Shown: piece by piece, positions 6,671 to 7,386 of the stretch
Numbering within the stretch: position 1 is the stretch's first letter
Layout of the letters: each line of letters starts with the position of its first letter
From: Accumulibacter sp.
GTDB lineage: Bacteria; Pseudomonadota; Gammaproteobacteria; Burkholderiales; Rhodocyclaceae
Direction: 5' to 3'
Assembly: GCA_031267455.1 (NCBI GenBank)
Contig: JAIRZC010000206.1
Coordinates: 1-7,386, forward strand
Length of the DNA: 7,386 nucleotides
Notes under the pieces: generated by a model
What the model saw: only the letters and a program-made list of their open reading frames with translations
The model's database searches: none
Told to the model about the DNA's origin: nothing
Made by a program: the position numbers and the translations under genes

Positions 6671-7124
6671 GGAAGCATCCGCAGGCGTGGTAAGATCGAA
6701 TCCTCCATCCTGTTTTGTTGATGAAACATCGGTGGCCCTGAAGGACATGCCCCGGACGCGCTTGCGGCGCGGAAAGCGAGATGTCCATCGGGCGCGCGGT
6801 TTGAAAATGCAGGCCACTGTGCTTCCGATGCCTGTTTGTGCGTGTGATTGAAGAATAGGCGAAGTGCCGAATGCTGGAAGATAAGGGCGACGCGAGGAAC
6901 TGATCTCTCCGTCCGGTCGGTCGGGGGCTCGACCGTAATCCTTCAGAGAGGAGGCGCCCTCCCGTCAATGGACAGGCCGACGCACCTTTGCTACCGTTGC
7001 CAATGAGATTTGTCATGTTTCAATCCACGCCCTAACCTGAGCGAAACCGCGTGGAGGGGGAACCCGCCTTCCCTGCGTGATTATCCCCTTAAAGGGAGAG
7101 GTTTCCAACCAGAGTGTGTTTTAG
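6671..7124. other. Non-coding, inverted-repeat-rich region upstream of earP
   Basis: About 450 bp with no family-like reading frame on either strand; long open frames exist but read as basic, low-complexity shadows. It should hold the earP promoter (minus strand), though I found no convincing match. From about 6900 it is rich in inverted repeats: CGGTCG/CGACCG (6918-6923 with 6930-6935), with a possible outer CTCTC/GAGAG pair; GGAGG/CCTCC (6950-6954 with 6958-6962); CCACGC/GCGTGG (7025-7030 with 7049-7054). None is followed by a T tract, so simple terminators are unlikely. A structured RNA, a protein-binding region or a mobile-element edge are all possible. Confidence 0.5.
7017..7048 (-). repeat. 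Solitary CRISPR-like repeat (type I-C-like), degenerate
   Basis: The minus strand ends in GCGTGGATTGAAAC (7030-7017), identical to the widespread 3' end of type I-C CRISPR repeats. The preceding bases can form the expected stem: CGCTC and GGGCG around a 6-nt AGGTTA loop, with one G-T wobble. A 32-nt unit (7048-7017) would have the usual length. I found no second copy in the window and no cas gene, so this is not an array. It may be a remnant, an isolated repeat or coincidence. Confidence 0.3.
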
Positions 7125-7159
7125 ATGAAGAAATTTTTGTTTTTTTATTTGTTGCTGGC

Positions 7160-7386
7160 ATGGTGGCTTGGTTCGTTTACTTTTATCGATCCCTGGGGCT
7201 GGTGAAAACGAAAGCTGAAAGGACGGTCATTCTGGCCGCCGAGGGGCGAGTAACAAACGTGAATCTCACGGCAGGGGAAATAGACATTTCTTACACAAGT
7301 GGCGTTCCGGATTGCTATCCCTTTTTTGGGAGTACAAAAGTATCCAATCCCGGTTGGCTTAAGGACATCAAAAAAGACGACCTTGT
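7160..7386 (+). CDS. Unrecognised membrane-anchored protein, partial (start uncertain, possibly frameshifted)
   Basis: The frame is open from 7007 to the window edge, with its first ATG at 7160. From there it reads MVAWFVYFYRSLGLVKTKAE, a hydrophobic segment followed by basic residues, then a soluble-looking part with ILAAEGRVTNVNLTAGEIDI and FFGSTKVSNPGWLKDIKKDD. The hydrophobic stretch continues upstream of the ATG (FVFLFVAG), so the true start is probably further 5'. An ATG at 7125 opens another frame (MKKFLFFYLLLAWWLGSF) that stops at 7203-7205. One extra T in the T7 run at 7140-7146 would join the two into one signal-anchor protein. No clear Shine-Dalgarno precedes either ATG. GC is about 45% by hand count, clearly below the genes to the left. 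I recognise no family. Confidence 0.45.
   Translation, partial: MVAWFVYFYRSLGLVKTKAERTVILAAEGRVTNVNLTAGEIDISYTSGVPDCYPFFGSTKVSNPGWLKDIKKDDL

Noticed and set aside
6671..6817. N-terminal extension of EarP to 6817
   Set aside because: The extra 49 residues are basic and low-complexity, and known EarP proteins start close to the WDIFC motif, which fits the ATG at 6670.
6507..7016. 169-codon minus-strand frame over earP and the intergenic region
   Set aside because: It overlaps earP in another frame and has the arginine/serine-rich composition of a shadow frame.
6880..7120. CRISPR array
   Set aside because: Only one repeat-like unit was found; the flanking 35-nt intervals do not lead to a second copy on either side, and no cas gene is visible.
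1..7386. tRNA, rRNA, insertion sequence or known riboswitch
   Set aside because: I saw no tRNA-like T-loop and acceptor combinations, rRNA segments, transposase motifs or terminal inverted repeats with a transposase gene, and no recognisable riboswitch core.

Overview
The window is a roughly 58% GC stretch (my estimate by eye) of a Gram-negative bacterial chromosome. It is densely coding from about 1 to 6670, and its right end is different in character. The clearest taxonomic clue is an EarP/EF-P pair whose EF-P carries Arg32. That system is known mainly from Beta- and Gammaproteobacteria, with scattered occurrence in other phyla. The long, E. coli-like Pta and a secreted YgiW-type BOF protein fit a proteobacterium. 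The NimA-like flavoprotein resembles forms common in anaerobes. I cannot name the genus.

Layout: (1) 1-625, minus strand: N-terminal part of the ABC-F translation factor EttA, running off the left edge. (2) 848-1258, plus: secreted BOF (YgiW/YdeI-type) protein with a strong Shine-Dalgarno. (3) 1425-3479, plus: full-length three-domain phosphate acetyltransferase Pta, followed after 14-20 nt by (4) 3494-3976, plus: NimA-like FMN-binding split-barrel protein, probably cotranscribed. (5) 4103-4636, minus: YdjM/DUF457-type membrane metal-dependent hydrolase, convergent with gene 4. (6) 4916-5473, minus: elongation factor P; and (7) 5513-6670, minus: EarP, the rhamnosyltransferase for EF-P Arg32. 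EarP lies 39 nt upstream of efp in the same orientation. (8) 6671-7124: about 450 bp without a convincing gene, rich in inverted repeats and holding one solitary sequence that resembles a type I-C CRISPR repeat. (9) 7125-7386 and beyond, plus: start of an unrecognised membrane-anchored protein, about 45% GC, with a T7 homopolymer where one extra base would join an upstream ATG to the long frame.

How the parts work together: EarP uses dTDP-L-rhamnose to glycosylate EF-P at Arg32, and modified EF-P relieves ribosome stalling at polyproline. EttA is another E-site translation factor, so both flanks of the window carry ribosome-associated factors, though the genes are not adjacent. Pta converts acetyl-CoA to acetyl phosphate, but no acetate kinase gene lies next to it here.

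Nothing in the well-understood part (1-6670) is a new system. The least explained DNA is 6900-7386: hairpins, a CRISPR-like solitary repeat, a drop in GC and a possibly frameshifted unknown membrane protein.
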